Below are positions 24,348-34,045 of a stretch of DNA of 37,003 nt, one piece after another. The position numbers were made by a program, and so were the translations under genes. This stretch comes from Hyphochytrium catenoides (Eukaryota > Sar > Hyphochytriomycetes > Hyphochytriales > Hyphochytriaceae). Each line of letters opens with the position of its first letter. Position 1 is the first letter of the stretch. The DNA lies in contig FLMG01002852.1 in NCBI GenBank assembly GCA_900088475.1, positions 3,560 to 40,562 of the forward strand. Reading direction: 5' to 3'. The notes below the pieces were generated by a model. The model saw nothing but the letters and a program-made list of their open reading frames with translations. It was not told the origin of the DNA and ran no database searches.

Positions 24348-25047
24348 ACCAAATAAAGAAAAAAGCAGCGTGTTCCCCATGGGTTGGAGAGTTCAGCAAT
24401 GAACGTCCAAAATCTGCAGTAACAACAGGGGGCATCTTCGACTGACGAGAAAGACGAACAGAAAGAGTAGATAGAAAAAGAGTACAGGGGAGAGTAAGAA
24501 GCCTGCGTGGGAGGCTGTTTGGAGTTGTCCCTCTGTTATGAGAGCCCTCTTAGACAACAGAAAGAGTGGTGCGCTATCAAGCTTCTGCGATTCATGACGA
24601 ATGAACTACTTAACTTGTTTGTTATCTTGTTGAAAGTTTAGATGTAGATTTGCATCATTGTCGTACTCTCCATCGCCTAGAGAAAATCACACTTCAGCGA
24701 CCGCGGCATATGCGCATAGGTGGTGTCTTCTGACACCTATCGCTGTGCCGGTTGACACTAGACAAACAAGACGAAGATGCAGGCTAACCCAAGGAGGAAG
24801 GGCGGGCTGCTGCTGGCATGATGCATGATCCTGGGCCGCTGCAAAGGCTGATATAACTCTTGCGGATAGTAGACTAGTACGTTTACTTTGCGGAGCAAGA
24901 CATTCTAGAGCAAAAATTCTGTTATGATAAGCCTTTATAAAAGAGAACGTTTGTTCCAGCTAGGTTACATTCGGCCTTGTTCCCAAAGATCGTTACTGCT
25001 ACCTGACGGATCCTGATAGATTAGTCCGATAAGTTTGTTTCTGATGC
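24348..25047. other. Spacer of duplication unit B
   Basis: About 700 bases between the NHL pseudogene and the stop of small-gene copy 2. It matches unit C (27985-28400) in patches and is shorter than the spacers of units A and C, which accounts for the shorter unit B. No gene seen. Confidence 0.5.
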
Positions 25048-25497
25048 CTAGTTCCTTAGGTTGGTCTTGCCCTTAGGAGCCTCACTGACCTCGCTTCTGT
25101 CAACGGCAGCGTCAGCAGGTGCTTCAGGAGCCTCCTCAAGATCGGCGCTCCGGCCACCAGAAGGACCATAGCCCATGGCAAAGTGAGCAGACCACTCGTA
25201 CGTGTCACACTTCGCCGCACCGTAGTTATTCCTAGCCGCGTTGGACAAGCAAAACTTACAGCGGTCAATGCCCTCGTTCGGGTTGGCCCACGCCTGACCC
25301 CAGGTCCAAAATTGACGGTTGCCGAAGATTCCGCTATACCATCCCCAGGTATTCTCCGCGGTGTTTATGACGGCCTCCTGATCGGCACCATATAATGTAT
25401 TAGGGTTCCACTTGCTGCAGTCGGTGGAGCCTGCGTCAGCGCTGGCGGCGAATGCTGCTGCTACAGCAAGAACGAAGGCTGAACTGGTGGTCTTCAT
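25048..25497 (-). CDS. Small secreted Trp-rich four-cysteine protein, copy 2
   Basis: 149 residues, intronless. Signal peptide MKTTSSAFVLAVAAAFAASADA, then the same core. By my hand count it differs from copy 1 at 7 of 93 core positions, including V47A, I63F and S71A; all four Cys and all seven Trp are kept. The tail ends KTNLRN. The frame stays open upstream to a Met at 25878, but that extension is not conserved as protein in the other copies and would bury the signal peptide, so I start at 25497. It pairs with the broken NHL copy at 23585 in the same duplicated unit. Confidence 0.85.
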   Translation of the reverse strand: MKTTSSAFVLAVAAAFAASADAGSTDCSKWNPNTLYGADQEAVINTAENTWGWYSGIFGNRQFWTWGQAWANPNEGIDRCKFCLSNAARNNYGAAKCDTYEWSAHFAMGYGPSGGRSADLEEAPEAPADAAVDRSEVSEAPKGKTNLRN

Positions 25498-25512
25498 GGT
25501 ACTTGTGGGTGG

Positions 25513-25529
25513 TGGATAGCGTAGGAGCT
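25513..25529 (-). promoter_or_regulatory. Conserved 17-base leader element, copy 2
   Basis: AGCTCCTACGCTATCCA on the gene's strand, identical to copy 1, ending 15 bases before the ATG. Confidence 0.6.
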
Positions 25530-27170
25530 GTGTGTTTGTTGGAGGTGCTTGTGAGGTAGCTTCTTGGTGATATGAGGTCCTTCTGGAGGTTTTGTGTCTG
25601 ATTTGAGGAAAGTTTGATAATGAAGCAACCCTGTGATGGTGACCCGGGCACCTCGCCGACATCAATTCATGGCCATGATTGAGGTGCACTCTCTTCTTCC
25701 CCTTCTTCCTTCTTACATCGATGAAGGGGGTAGTGCGTGGCTTACTGCATAATAAACTTATTAGGATGGTGAAGAAGTTATCCAGAGAGACGATCCCATC
25801 ATTGTGGTAGTCTGTTTGCCCTTCATGACAATGCGAAGAAGAATACCGCATCTTCGGCCATTGAGCCTGGCATGACAACCCCTATACACCTCCTCTTCGG
25901 CTTTTTATTGTGACGAGCCCAGCAGACAATAGGAGTTCTGACGACAAATGGAGCGTGGTGTGAGAAAGGTCTTGTTCCATGGTATTTGGTCCTTGATCTC
26001 ACTCTTCTCCTGCCAAGGCAATGACAACTTGGTTCCAGTGTGCCAGGCCCGCTCACCCAGAAGTCTTTTTGTTTAGTATAAATGTAAACAGGGCAAGAAC
26101 CACGGCACTGATAAAGATTGACACGGCCGCAATACTTCATGGTTGTGTCGTGGATTCCGTCTCTTCTTCTGATGACCTGCTCTCTGCACTTCTAGTCTTT
26201 AGTCCTATGGCTGGCTGATCTAGATTATACTTCGATTTATTACTGTTATCTGGCTGATGGATGAAGAGTGATGACGACGCGTCGTAACTATTTCTTTCTC
26301 TTATTAGTTGACCATTTCGAGAGTGATGTTCTTTTGTCGGGGTAAAAAAATCCGGCTAATGTGAGTCGTGAGAGGCGACAGGGAGTACTGGCGGCCGCGG
26401 CCCACACTAAGAAATAGAAAACTAGACAGACAATGAATAATCAAGGCTCTGTTTCCGGGAGCATCAATTTCCTCCCTCCTAGTTGGTGCCTGTTATTCGT
26501 TTTTTGCTTCGCATTCTATCCGCTATTCTATGTACGGAAAGTCGAAACGACTATGACGGCATGATAGCTCTCCTATCTTTCCGTAAACTAGAGTGGTAAA
26601 ATGGGAACAATCGCAACCAACGATGTACTTTTCCCGGCTGATCATCATTCGAGGTTGCTACTGTTTTAGTCTGGTGCTACTCTGAGACAGCCAAACTACC
26701 ACCAGATGCTTACTAGTCACAGCCTGTCTCAAGTCTCTACTCACAAGGTAGCGAGGAGCCTTCCCATGATGAACTTCCATCCTTTCAATGACAATCACTC
26801 ATCACTCATCAGGCTAGAAGCTTTGACTTCCACCTTTCCACATAGCTTTTTCGGGGCTTTGCTCTCGTTCTAATAAAATGACCCGACAATCCCATTTCAT
26901 GCATAATGTAACTCACAATCCAGAGTAGAACTATGAGAACTACTTCCTTCCTTTCACCACTACAGAAGACAGTACCGATGACGGTTCAGGATAAAGCGAG
27001 GTTCTATCGGACTGCAATCGTCCACCCAAACATGCATCGTTGCAATGCACTATCGCACAATGTAGATACTAAGTTGAGTGCCCGATCTATCTCACAGTCG
27101 CAAAGAGAAGATAACAGCCTTGGGAGTCACTATTAACAGAGCGCTTGGTGGATGGTATCACCATTCTAAT
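25530..27170. other. Upstream region of small-gene copy 2
   Basis: About 1.6 kb homologous in patches to 22081-23580 and to 29750-31000. No gene. The homology between units is interrupted by many small indels. Confidence 0.5.
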
Positions 27171-27174
27171 GGTG

Positions 27175-27965
27175 CTCTGCATGGTTGCCGATACAACGGA
27201 CTGGCACTTCAGGAAAATCACTTCTGATGGTACGGTCAAGAAGTTTGTTGGCCGGAGTTAGAAGTTAGCAATAGCTCTTTCGATGCCTTTCCTCTCCTAA
27301 AGAGCCTGTGGGCATCGGCCTTGACATCAAGGGCAATCTACGTAGCAGATGGGGAAGCCCACTGATCTGCGAGCTCTTCCCGTTTGCCGTGGTCAACATC
27401 ATCTTGACCGGTGTCAGTGGCAATCACGGGCATATTCTTGGGTCAGTGACAATCACGGGCATTATAGTAGGATGATGGAAAGGTTCAAGATGCCTACCTC
27501 TGGCGCCCCCGTGGGTCTAGCGCTGAACAAACCTGGCAAGATCTACGTCAGGGACCGCGGACGCAGATAACAGCAAGTGAAAGAGAGACACCACAGCTGA
27601 TAGACACACTGTGCTCACAATTGCCGGAAAATGCGTCAGAGATCACGCCGATGACACCGCCTCAGTGCATTGTCCCACTACCCCTAAACCCACTAAACCC
27701 TTGTGGTGCCGTAGACGCCAATACGGAAGTTTTCTGTCGTGGAGGCTGGGGTATAACAGGATAAGAAGATTCTATCGCCCAATGATATTGCGGAGGCCTG
27801 GTCGCCAATATCTTGTGATCATCCTAGTTGAACGCCGGTATCTTGTGATCATAGTTGAAGTACAGAGACCGTTTGTCGCATCCCTAACGCCACCACCCGG
27901 ACTGGCTTTATCTTCCGACGTAAACAACGCTGTCGGCGAATTCTCAAGGATCAGGCGCAGCTGAT
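27175..27965 (+). pseudogene. Broken NHL-repeat gene copy 2 (5'-truncated)
   Basis: Matches repeats 8-12 of the intact NHL gene, starting at nearly the same point as the first pseudogene. Recognisable pieces include AGAGCCTGTGGGCATCGGCC, ATCTGCGAGCTCTTCC, GTCAGTGGCAATC (partly repeated at 27446), GGTCTAGCGCTGAAC and a final TTCTCAAGGATCAGG. Frameshifts, stops and small internal duplications (also near 27812-27850) rule out a working protein. Confidence 0.85.
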
Positions 27966-29268
27966 CTTTGCTTGTAAAAATAAAGATAAAGAAAAATAGC
28001 AGCTGTGGCCCATGCGTTGGAAAGTAAGCAATGAAAGTCCGAAAGAGCGCAGAATTCTGACAAACGTGAAACAACAGGGGCGTGTTTGACTGACAAGAAA
28101 GACGGACAGAAGGATCGATTAGCAGGGGAGAGTAAGAAGAATGAGTGAGAGGCTATTAAACTGCAAAGATAGCCCCCTCAGCCAACAACAGTGTTGGTGC
28201 GCAGTCAGCCTTCTTCTAGGACTAAAGGCGAACAATTCAAGTGCAACCACTTTTTTTATATCACGGAGGTTTAGATGAAGATTTGCATCATACTCTTCCT
28301 GTTCTTGTTAGAGCAAATCACACTTCAATGACTCTCGCATATGAGCAAGATCGCAACAGCTGCTTTCTTTTTTGGTTGACGTCTCCACACAAACAAGGCT
28401 TAGATGATGCCTGCTGACGCTAGGATAGGCGGGCAGCGGACATGAAGTCTGTCTGGCTTAGGGCTAGGGTTAGTTACAAAGGCTGATATACTCTTGCAGA
28501 TCGTAGACTAATTCGTAGTTGGGGGTAAGACAGCAGAATGGAGGACATGGAAGCCCCCACTACTCGCACTAACGTTAAGCACCAGCGGCAACTACCTACT
28601 GCCAGTAGATGGCAAGCGATAAGAAGATTGGACAAAGAAGCAAGAGAATGCCGACGGATGCCACACTTCTCCTACACCAAGCAGCACTAAAGGAGATAAT
28701 AGGAGTGCAGTTAGACATCACCAGTGGAGGTCATAGGGTGTTCGCTGCCTACTTTTTTCATGAACAAAATCCACGTTCAATAAGGAGCTTTATAGTTGCT
28801 GCCACCAGCTTTCTCACTATGTCCACGAGCAAAATGGGTGCAAACTTCCCTGCTTACCTACGTTATCATTATGAGAGTAAGGTATCGTAGAGCTGGTTAC
28901 CGTGCCGTCTAGACTTATCCTCGTTCTCTTCACACCATCATCTCCGCTGTCGCAAATATTCGGAAGCAATGGTGATGGAACACTGGATAGGGAAGTAAGC
29001 CGATATCTAAACTCTCTTCTATTCGAGTCTGTCTCCTCCTTCTCGTCGCTCGCTCTCTTTTCCAACTTGGATAGTTGCTGCCAGATATAGTCCTGACGCT
29101 TTCCACGACCAACTGATGGTAATAGGTTCGAGAGCAAATATCTATTACTAGCTTTTTTATAAAAAGAAAACGTTTCTGGCTCAAGGTACACTGGGCCTTG
29201 CTACCAAAACTAGTTGACTGCTACCTGGCAGGCTTTGATAAAATTATACCAGCAAATGCGTGTAGTGC
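27966..29268. other. Spacer of duplication unit C
   Basis: About 1.3 kb. The first half matches unit B and the second half (about 28560-29170) matches unit A near 20990-21530. An open frame at 28609-28890 has a diverged counterpart at 21040 whose reading frame differs, so I do not call it a gene. Confidence 0.5.
29152..29166. promoter_or_regulatory. Conserved AT-rich palindrome downstream of small-gene copy 3
   Basis: CTTTTTTATAAAAAG, identical to 21519-21533, about 100 bases past the stop of copy 3 on the minus strand. Possible 3'-end signal or simply conserved duplicated sequence. Confidence 0.4.
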
Positions 29269-29721
29269 TTAGTTCCTTAGGTTGGTCTTGCCCTTAGGAG
29301 CCTCACTGACCTCGCTTCTTTCAACGACGGCGTCAGTTGGTGCTTCAGGAGCCTCCTCAGCATCGGCGCTGCGGCCACCAGGAGGTCCATAACCCATGGC
29401 AAAGTGAGCAGACCACTCGTACGTGTCACACTTCGCCGCACCGTAGTTGTTTCTGGCTGCGTTGGACAAGCAGAACCTACAGCGGTCAATGCCCTCGTTC
29501 GGGTTGCTCCACGCCTGGCCCCAGGTCCAGATCTGGCGGTTGCCGAAGATTCCGCTATACCATCCCCAGGTATTCTCCACGGTGTTTATGACGGCCTGCT
29601 GATCGGCGCCATATAATGTATTAGGGTTCCACTTGCTGCAGTCGGTGGAGCCTGCCTCAGCGCTGGCGGCGAATGCTGCAGCTGCTACAGCAAGAACGAT
29701 GGCTGAACTGTTGGTCTTCAT
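29269..29721 (-). CDS. Small secreted Trp-rich four-cysteine protein, copy 3
   Basis: 150 residues, intronless; one extra Ala in the signal peptide compared with copies 1 and 2. The core differs from copy 1 at only 3 of 93 positions by hand count (N55S, K81R, F92Y). All Cys and Trp are kept and the tail ends KTNLRN. Start chosen at the Met shared by all copies; an in-frame Met at 29871 gives an extension not conserved elsewhere. The nearby NHL copy is dead while this gene is open. Confidence 0.85.
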   Translation of the reverse strand: MKTNSSAIVLAVAAAAFAASAEAGSTDCSKWNPNTLYGADQQAVINTVENTWGWYSGIFGNRQIWTWGQAWSNPNEGIDRCRFCLSNAARNNYGAAKCDTYEWSAHFAMGYGPPGGRSADAEEAPEAPTDAVVERSEVSEAPKGKTNLRN

Positions 29722-29732
29722 AGTGCTTGTGA

Positions 29733-29749
29733 TGGATAGCTTAGGAACT
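29733..29749 (-). promoter_or_regulatory. Conserved leader element, copy 3 (two changes)
   Basis: AGTTCCTAAGCTATCCA on the gene's strand, two substitutions from the form in the other three copies, ending 11 bases before the ATG. Confidence 0.5.
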
Positions 29750-31780
29750 GTGTGTTTGTTGGAGGTGCTTGTGAGGTAGCTTCTTGGTGAAGTTCTTCTG
29801 ATAATTTCTTTGTGTTTGGTCCGAGGTAAGTTTGATAATGAGGCAACCCTGTGATGGTGATCGAGGGGCATTTCGCCGATACCAATTGGTGGTGATGATC
29901 GAGGCGCATTCTCTTCTTCCCCTTCTTCCTTCTACTTTGGTTGCAGGAGGAGGTAGTAGGAGCGTATATAATAGTTCTAGTTGCAAAACTATTGAGGGAG
30001 AGGATGTCATCGCCGTCGTCATCATCTGCTTAGATACCCTGACCATTGCACCAAGAAGGGTATGGCCAGTGTGAAATCGTGCTGGCAAAACGATCAAACC
30101 CATTCAAGACCTACTCGTCGGCTAATTTTCAGTGGAGCTTCGGGAGAGAAGAGTGATGGTCCGTGATTTTCGGCCGATGGTTTCTTCGTTTCTGACAGTG
30201 ACCTATGACAAATTCTGGTATCTTTGAAGAAGAAGTCCATTTGTTATGCTGGTAAGAAAGGAGAAAGGACCTACACCGATAAACGACAGGGTCTCGGTGT
30301 TTCGTCATCGTTGTCATGGGTTTGTCTGTCTATCTACCTGATGATCTGCTCTTCGTGGCACATCTCGTAGACCTACAGCGGGCTGACAGATCACCTAAGC
30401 AAGACCTTATGGGTGGCTGATGGATGACGACGATGACGACTGCTGTGGTGATGTCCTGTCGTCAGTTGAAAGAAATGCAGGCTAGTATAAGGTGTGACAG
30501 GCGGCAAACCTGTAGTCCTGACCTAAAGGAAGCAACAGAAGAGGAACTAAACGGTCTGGGTAGAGTACTAGATCTACCTCTCTCCGATCGGGTGTCCCAT
30601 ACTATTTTCCTATTGGTATTTGGCTTCGGTTCTTCTATCGTCTTATGATAAAGCGTAGAAGGACTACAGCATGACCACCTGATAGCGCTCCTCATATCTT
30701 GGTTCGGACTACTATACACCGATACCGACCAATTGCAGTGGCGCGAATCAATAGTACTTATTCCGTCTAGCGTTTAGTTGATGGAATGTTTCCGGTTGTC
30801 TGTCTCTGGAGGCATGAAGATAGACTACTAACTTGATGACCTTGTGAAACTCCTAGAACTGTACTACTGTTTTAGTCCGCTACACTTCGACACATAGCCA
30901 CACTACTAACGGCACGTGCTAGCTTATTTACCTACAATCCCTCTCTAGTATGAGACTTTCACATGGTAATCCTCCATCCTTGCGGTGACAATCACTCTCT
31001 GCCTTCTGCGCAGCGTCGGCGGTATCATTATTCCTAGAAGTGATATGCCAGTCCAAAACTGACTTCGAATCGAATTAGTAGTTCTTTCTACCACCAAAGA
31101 ACATTATTCTTCTTCTGCCTAGTCTTTCCCTTTATGAGAGAGCCCACCACATAATCGTGAAGGTGGAAGAGGAAGGTCTTCAAGTACTTCACGATGCGCG
31201 TGGTATGCCGAACGCGCACGTTGCGCAGAATTAGTGCATGGACTATGTGAAGATCTGCTCTAGCACGGAAAAAGGAAGAGGAAACAAAAGAAGGCTCAGG
31301 ATAAAATAAGAGCATGACCAAAACACGACTCTTTCTGACCTCTCTGGGACTGAATGTAGAAGGGTGTAGGTGCTGGACTCGCCATTGTGCTATTTTGAGA
31401 CGATCATCGCATAGAACTACCATCGCTGTGCACAGTTGGAAAACCATGGATAGGATGACGGAAGGAGGAGGAGGTTCCACAACTGGCGACAAGGTCCCCA
31501 GACAATAGCTGTTTCAAGTGGAGGTGCTTTCCAGGACTAAAGACCGTGCTGGGCCATAGTAGGGCGGGTGCATCACAGTGGCCGACCGAAGAAAAAGGGT
31601 TTTTGAACTCTGTCCTCCCTTGTGATTTACCAGGCATCGCTGCAGAGTAACAAAACCCGCAGATCAGTGCTGTACGTTCTCTAGAACATCTGTCTACCTC
31701 TATCGCAGAATCCGTTGATTTTGGAAAGTAGTTCTACATTGGCTCGTTCTAGTAGTATCAAGATTCGAGATCTCTGTAGT
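29750..31780. other. Upstream region of copy 3, fading end of the duplication array
   Basis: About 2 kb. Up to about 31 kb it aligns in patches with the same region in units A and B (for example 30470-30540 with 22875-22950). Beyond that, similarity fades; short pieces near 31450 and 31575 resemble the NHL pseudogenes but are too weak to call. No gene seen. Confidence 0.4.
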
Positions 31781-31789
31781 TGCCTGTAA

Positions 31790-32060
31790 CGCAGCTAGTT
31801 CTACGAGAAGGGACTCTTGGAACAGCTGTGCATGACCTTCCTATCTTGACTCGGGCACGTTTCCTTCCTCTGAAAGTGCCGAGAACTACGCCTTTTTTTG
31901 TTGAGCGAAAGATGTGTTTCCGAGTTGATGATGACGAAAGACTGAATCGGGACGGTCTCTTGCCGAGCGCTCGCTGACAACCAAGTCCTACTAGAAACTG
32001 AATGTTTGTCCACATCCATTGCCACTTCTGGGACAACGGATAAACGACGATTCGCATGTC
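31790..32060 (+). pseudogene. Possible decayed Ty3/gypsy-like reverse transcriptase fragment
   Basis: One frame reads LPLKVPRTTPFFVERKMCFR and then VDDDERLNRD (to about 31952). This recalls the block 'P-x-FFV-x-K...R-x-x-VD-Y-R-x-LN' at the start of gypsy reverse transcriptases. About 65 bases later another frame reads CPHPLPLLG, like the following 'YPLPxI' motif. The frame shifts and the YxDD catalytic motif is not visible. Weak on its own, but it is on the same strand as the better-supported integrase/chromodomain relic at 33740. Confidence 0.28.
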
Positions 32061-33158
32061 GCGAACTTGGAGGGAGGACTGGCAGTAACTTCCAGCAAGA
32101 GCAATGCTAAGCGTAGTTCTCGGTTGTAGGTAGTGATACAAGTGTACCGGCCTTTCTCGAGGCATAAATACTCATTAGAAATGGACTTGTTTAAGAAGTT
32201 GCCTTCTTCTACTGCTTTATTCTTCTAACAGTTGCGTGAATAGGAGGGCAGTTACTTAGATCTACTACGACCGGCACGAGCCAGATCGGTACTCGGAGGT
32301 TTATGATGTTATTTTCTATGAAGAGACTTTCCTTGGAACTACTAGAAGGAGACATGAGGGTAGTGAAGAATTTTAAGGTAAAACGGTACCCGAGAAAGAG
32401 AGAGTAAGAGGAGGAGGTCACCCAACTGTGCACTGTGCATCTGCATTGATTGTACAAGTCGAACTACCTCTTACCTCCAAGATTTTGGGGATGACCAGCG
32501 GTTATCAAGGGCTTGTCAACCTTCATTATCATCGTGGTATCCACCCAGGAACATCATTCTTCTGGGCATCAAAGGTTCCCATTGCACCTGCTACTGATTA
32601 CAGAAACTTAGAAGTACATCATCACCATAACGCTATGAGTTCGAGGGAAAAGTTGCAACCTATAATGACAACGGTAGATCGTAAAGAGTAAAGAATCAAC
32701 TTCTGGCTGTCGTTCTACCACCAAGCAAATCTTCTGTGAGGAGCTCCTTGACACGTCCCTGTCGCCCTTTTTGTTTCTGCTGCGTAGCCTCCGTGAATGT
32801 CTGCGTAGCCCACATTCATGGCCTGCCGAAATAGAAGTCAATAGAATAGTTGAAGGTCGCCATCAAGATACCAAGATTGACTTTTTGTTTGTTATTGGCC
32901 GCCAGGAAGCCAGAAGACGAGGGTGGTGATGGTGGCGTGCAATCGACTATGCTTTAGTTACACCCCACACACGCTACCTCGGTCTTTCCAGCAAAGAAGG
33001 TTAACGCACAGGTGGGCCTTTCACCATGATCTGGTCGTCAATCAACAGTAAAAGGTTGGCTCATTATCAAGCTTTCCTCCAACCAACCACAAGGAGCCCA
33101 AGAAGCGCAAAGCACTTCACCCGGAAGCTAGCTCACCGGCAACAGGAAAACACCCCAC
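32061..33158. other. Region between the RT-like relic and small-gene copy 4
   Basis: About 1.1 kb. Short open frames are present on both strands, but I recognise no conserved RNase H or integrase core. The last few hundred bases should hold the promoter of copy 4. Confidence 0.45.
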
Positions 33159-33175
33159 AGCTCCTACGCTATCCA
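33159..33175 (+). promoter_or_regulatory. Conserved 17-base leader element, copy 4
   Basis: AGCTCCTACGCTATCCA, identical to copies 1 and 2, ending 11 bases before the ATG, although this copy lies on the other strand and outside the tandem array. Confidence 0.6.
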
Positions 33176-33186
33176 TCAGAAGTACC

Positions 33187-33639
33187 ATGAAGACCAACAG
33201 TTCAGCCATCGTTCTTGCTCTGGCAGTAGCATTCGCCGCCAGCGCTGAGGCAGGCTCCACCGACTGCAGCAAGTGGAACCCAAATACCTTATATGGCGCC
33301 GATCAGGAGGCCGTCATAGGCACCGTGGAAAATACCTGGGGATGGTATAATGGAATCTGGGGCAACCGCCAGATCTGGACTTGGGGCCAGGCGTGGAGCA
33401 ACCCGAACGAGGGCATTGACCGCTGTAAGTTCTGCTTATCCAACGCAGCCAGAAACAACTACGGTGCGGCGAAATGTGACACGTACGAGTGGTCTGCTCA
33501 CTTTGCCATGGGCTATGGACCTTCTGGTGGCCGCAGCGCGGATCTCAACGAGGCTCCTGAATCACCAGCTGACGCTGTTGTTGAAAGAAGCGAAGTCAAT
33601 GAGGCTCCTAAGACCAAGAAGACCAGTTTGAGATATTAG
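33187..33639 (+). CDS. Small secreted Trp-rich four-cysteine protein, copy 4 (inverted)
   Basis: 150 residues, intronless. Signal peptide MKTNSSAIVLALAVAFAASAEA followed by the conserved core, with 5 differences from copy 1 in 93 positions by hand count (Q41E, N45G, F58W, F92Y, P113S). F58W adds an eighth Trp. All four Cys are present. The tail diverges most (RSADLNEAPESPAD...) and ends KKTSLRY. No other Met precedes it in frame in the leader. Decayed Ty3/gypsy-like sequence begins about 100 bases after the stop, and an RT-like relic lies upstream. Confidence 0.87.
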   Translation: MKTNSSAIVLALAVAFAASAEAGSTDCSKWNPNTLYGADQEAVIGTVENTWGWYNGIWGNRQIWTWGQAWSNPNEGIDRCKFCLSNAARNNYGAAKCDTYEWSAHFAMGYGPSGGRSADLNEAPESPADAVVERSEVNEAPKTKKTSLRY

Positions 33640-33739
33640 TTAGAAAATTTAAAGGAAAGAGGGTCATCGCCGGACCAGCATCAATTTAGTTCTTCCTTTT
33701 CCAAAAATCGGTGGTATAGGAGAGAGACCTCCAGGTCAT

Positions 33740-34045
33740 TGAGAGGTATCAGACGGTGCGTGGCACTCTATGAGCAGAGATGGCGGTGGGCAATAGAAGT
33801 AGAAACTGTTCAACCGTTCATGGAACATCTAGTCCCTATGTTTTATAAAGGATTAGTATGCAGCATATTATCTAACTTCGCCGCTTACATACAACCAGTC
33901 GCATCCTGTCTTCCATGTCTCGCTGTTGGAGATCTTTCTTCTATGGAGTCACAAGCAACACACCATAGTCCCTCGCCAGATATGGTCAATGGACGTGAGG
34001 AGTTCGACGTAGAAGCTATACTGTGAGATGTAAGGTCACGGTAAA
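33740..34045 (+). pseudogene. Ty3/gypsy chromovirus relic: integrase C-terminus and first half of chromodomain
   Basis: Three pieces in the right order over about 300 bases. In one frame, EHLVPMFYKGLVCSIL resembles the integrase 'KLxPxFxGPFxIL' block. In another, SHPVFHVSLLE (33900-33932) is the diagnostic Ty3/gypsy integrase motif. Back in the first frame, VNGREEFDVEAIL is the standard start of a chromovirus chromodomain, followed by a TGA (34024) and DVRSR. Frameshifts and stops show it is dead. It begins about 100 bases after the stop of small-gene copy 4, same strand. Confidence 0.75.

Larger units (their letters stand above)
19250..31400. repeat. Tandem segmental duplication, three units
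   Basis: Unit A runs from about 19250 (inside the NHL gene, repeat 8) to about 23580, unit B from there to about 27170, and unit C to about 31 kb. Each has NHL 3' sequence (+), a spacer, then the small secreted-protein gene (-) and its upstream region. Shared spacer landmarks include 'GATTTGCATCAT' after NHL (24650, 28275) and 'TCACAAGGTAGCGAGG' before the next NHL start (23250, 26742). Units B and C begin at nearly the same NHL point, which suggests one founding junction that then expanded. Outer boundaries are approximate, read by eye. Confidence 0.8.

Noticed and set aside
25498-25878. N-terminal extension of small-gene copy 2 to an upstream Met
   Set aside because: The extension is not conserved as protein in copies 1 and 4, would bury the signal peptide, and contains the conserved leader element.
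27680-27702. CCCTAAACCCACTAAACCC, resembling a telomere repeat
   Set aside because: Only two or three imperfect units inside the NHL pseudogene; too short to be telomeric.
29722-29871. N-terminal extension of small-gene copy 3 to an upstream Met
   Set aside because: Same reasoning as for copy 2; in copy 1 the corresponding sequence is in another frame.
31758-32165. Minus-strand 135-codon open frame
   Set aside because: No recognisable content; the plus strand of the same DNA carries RT-like motifs that explain it at least as well.
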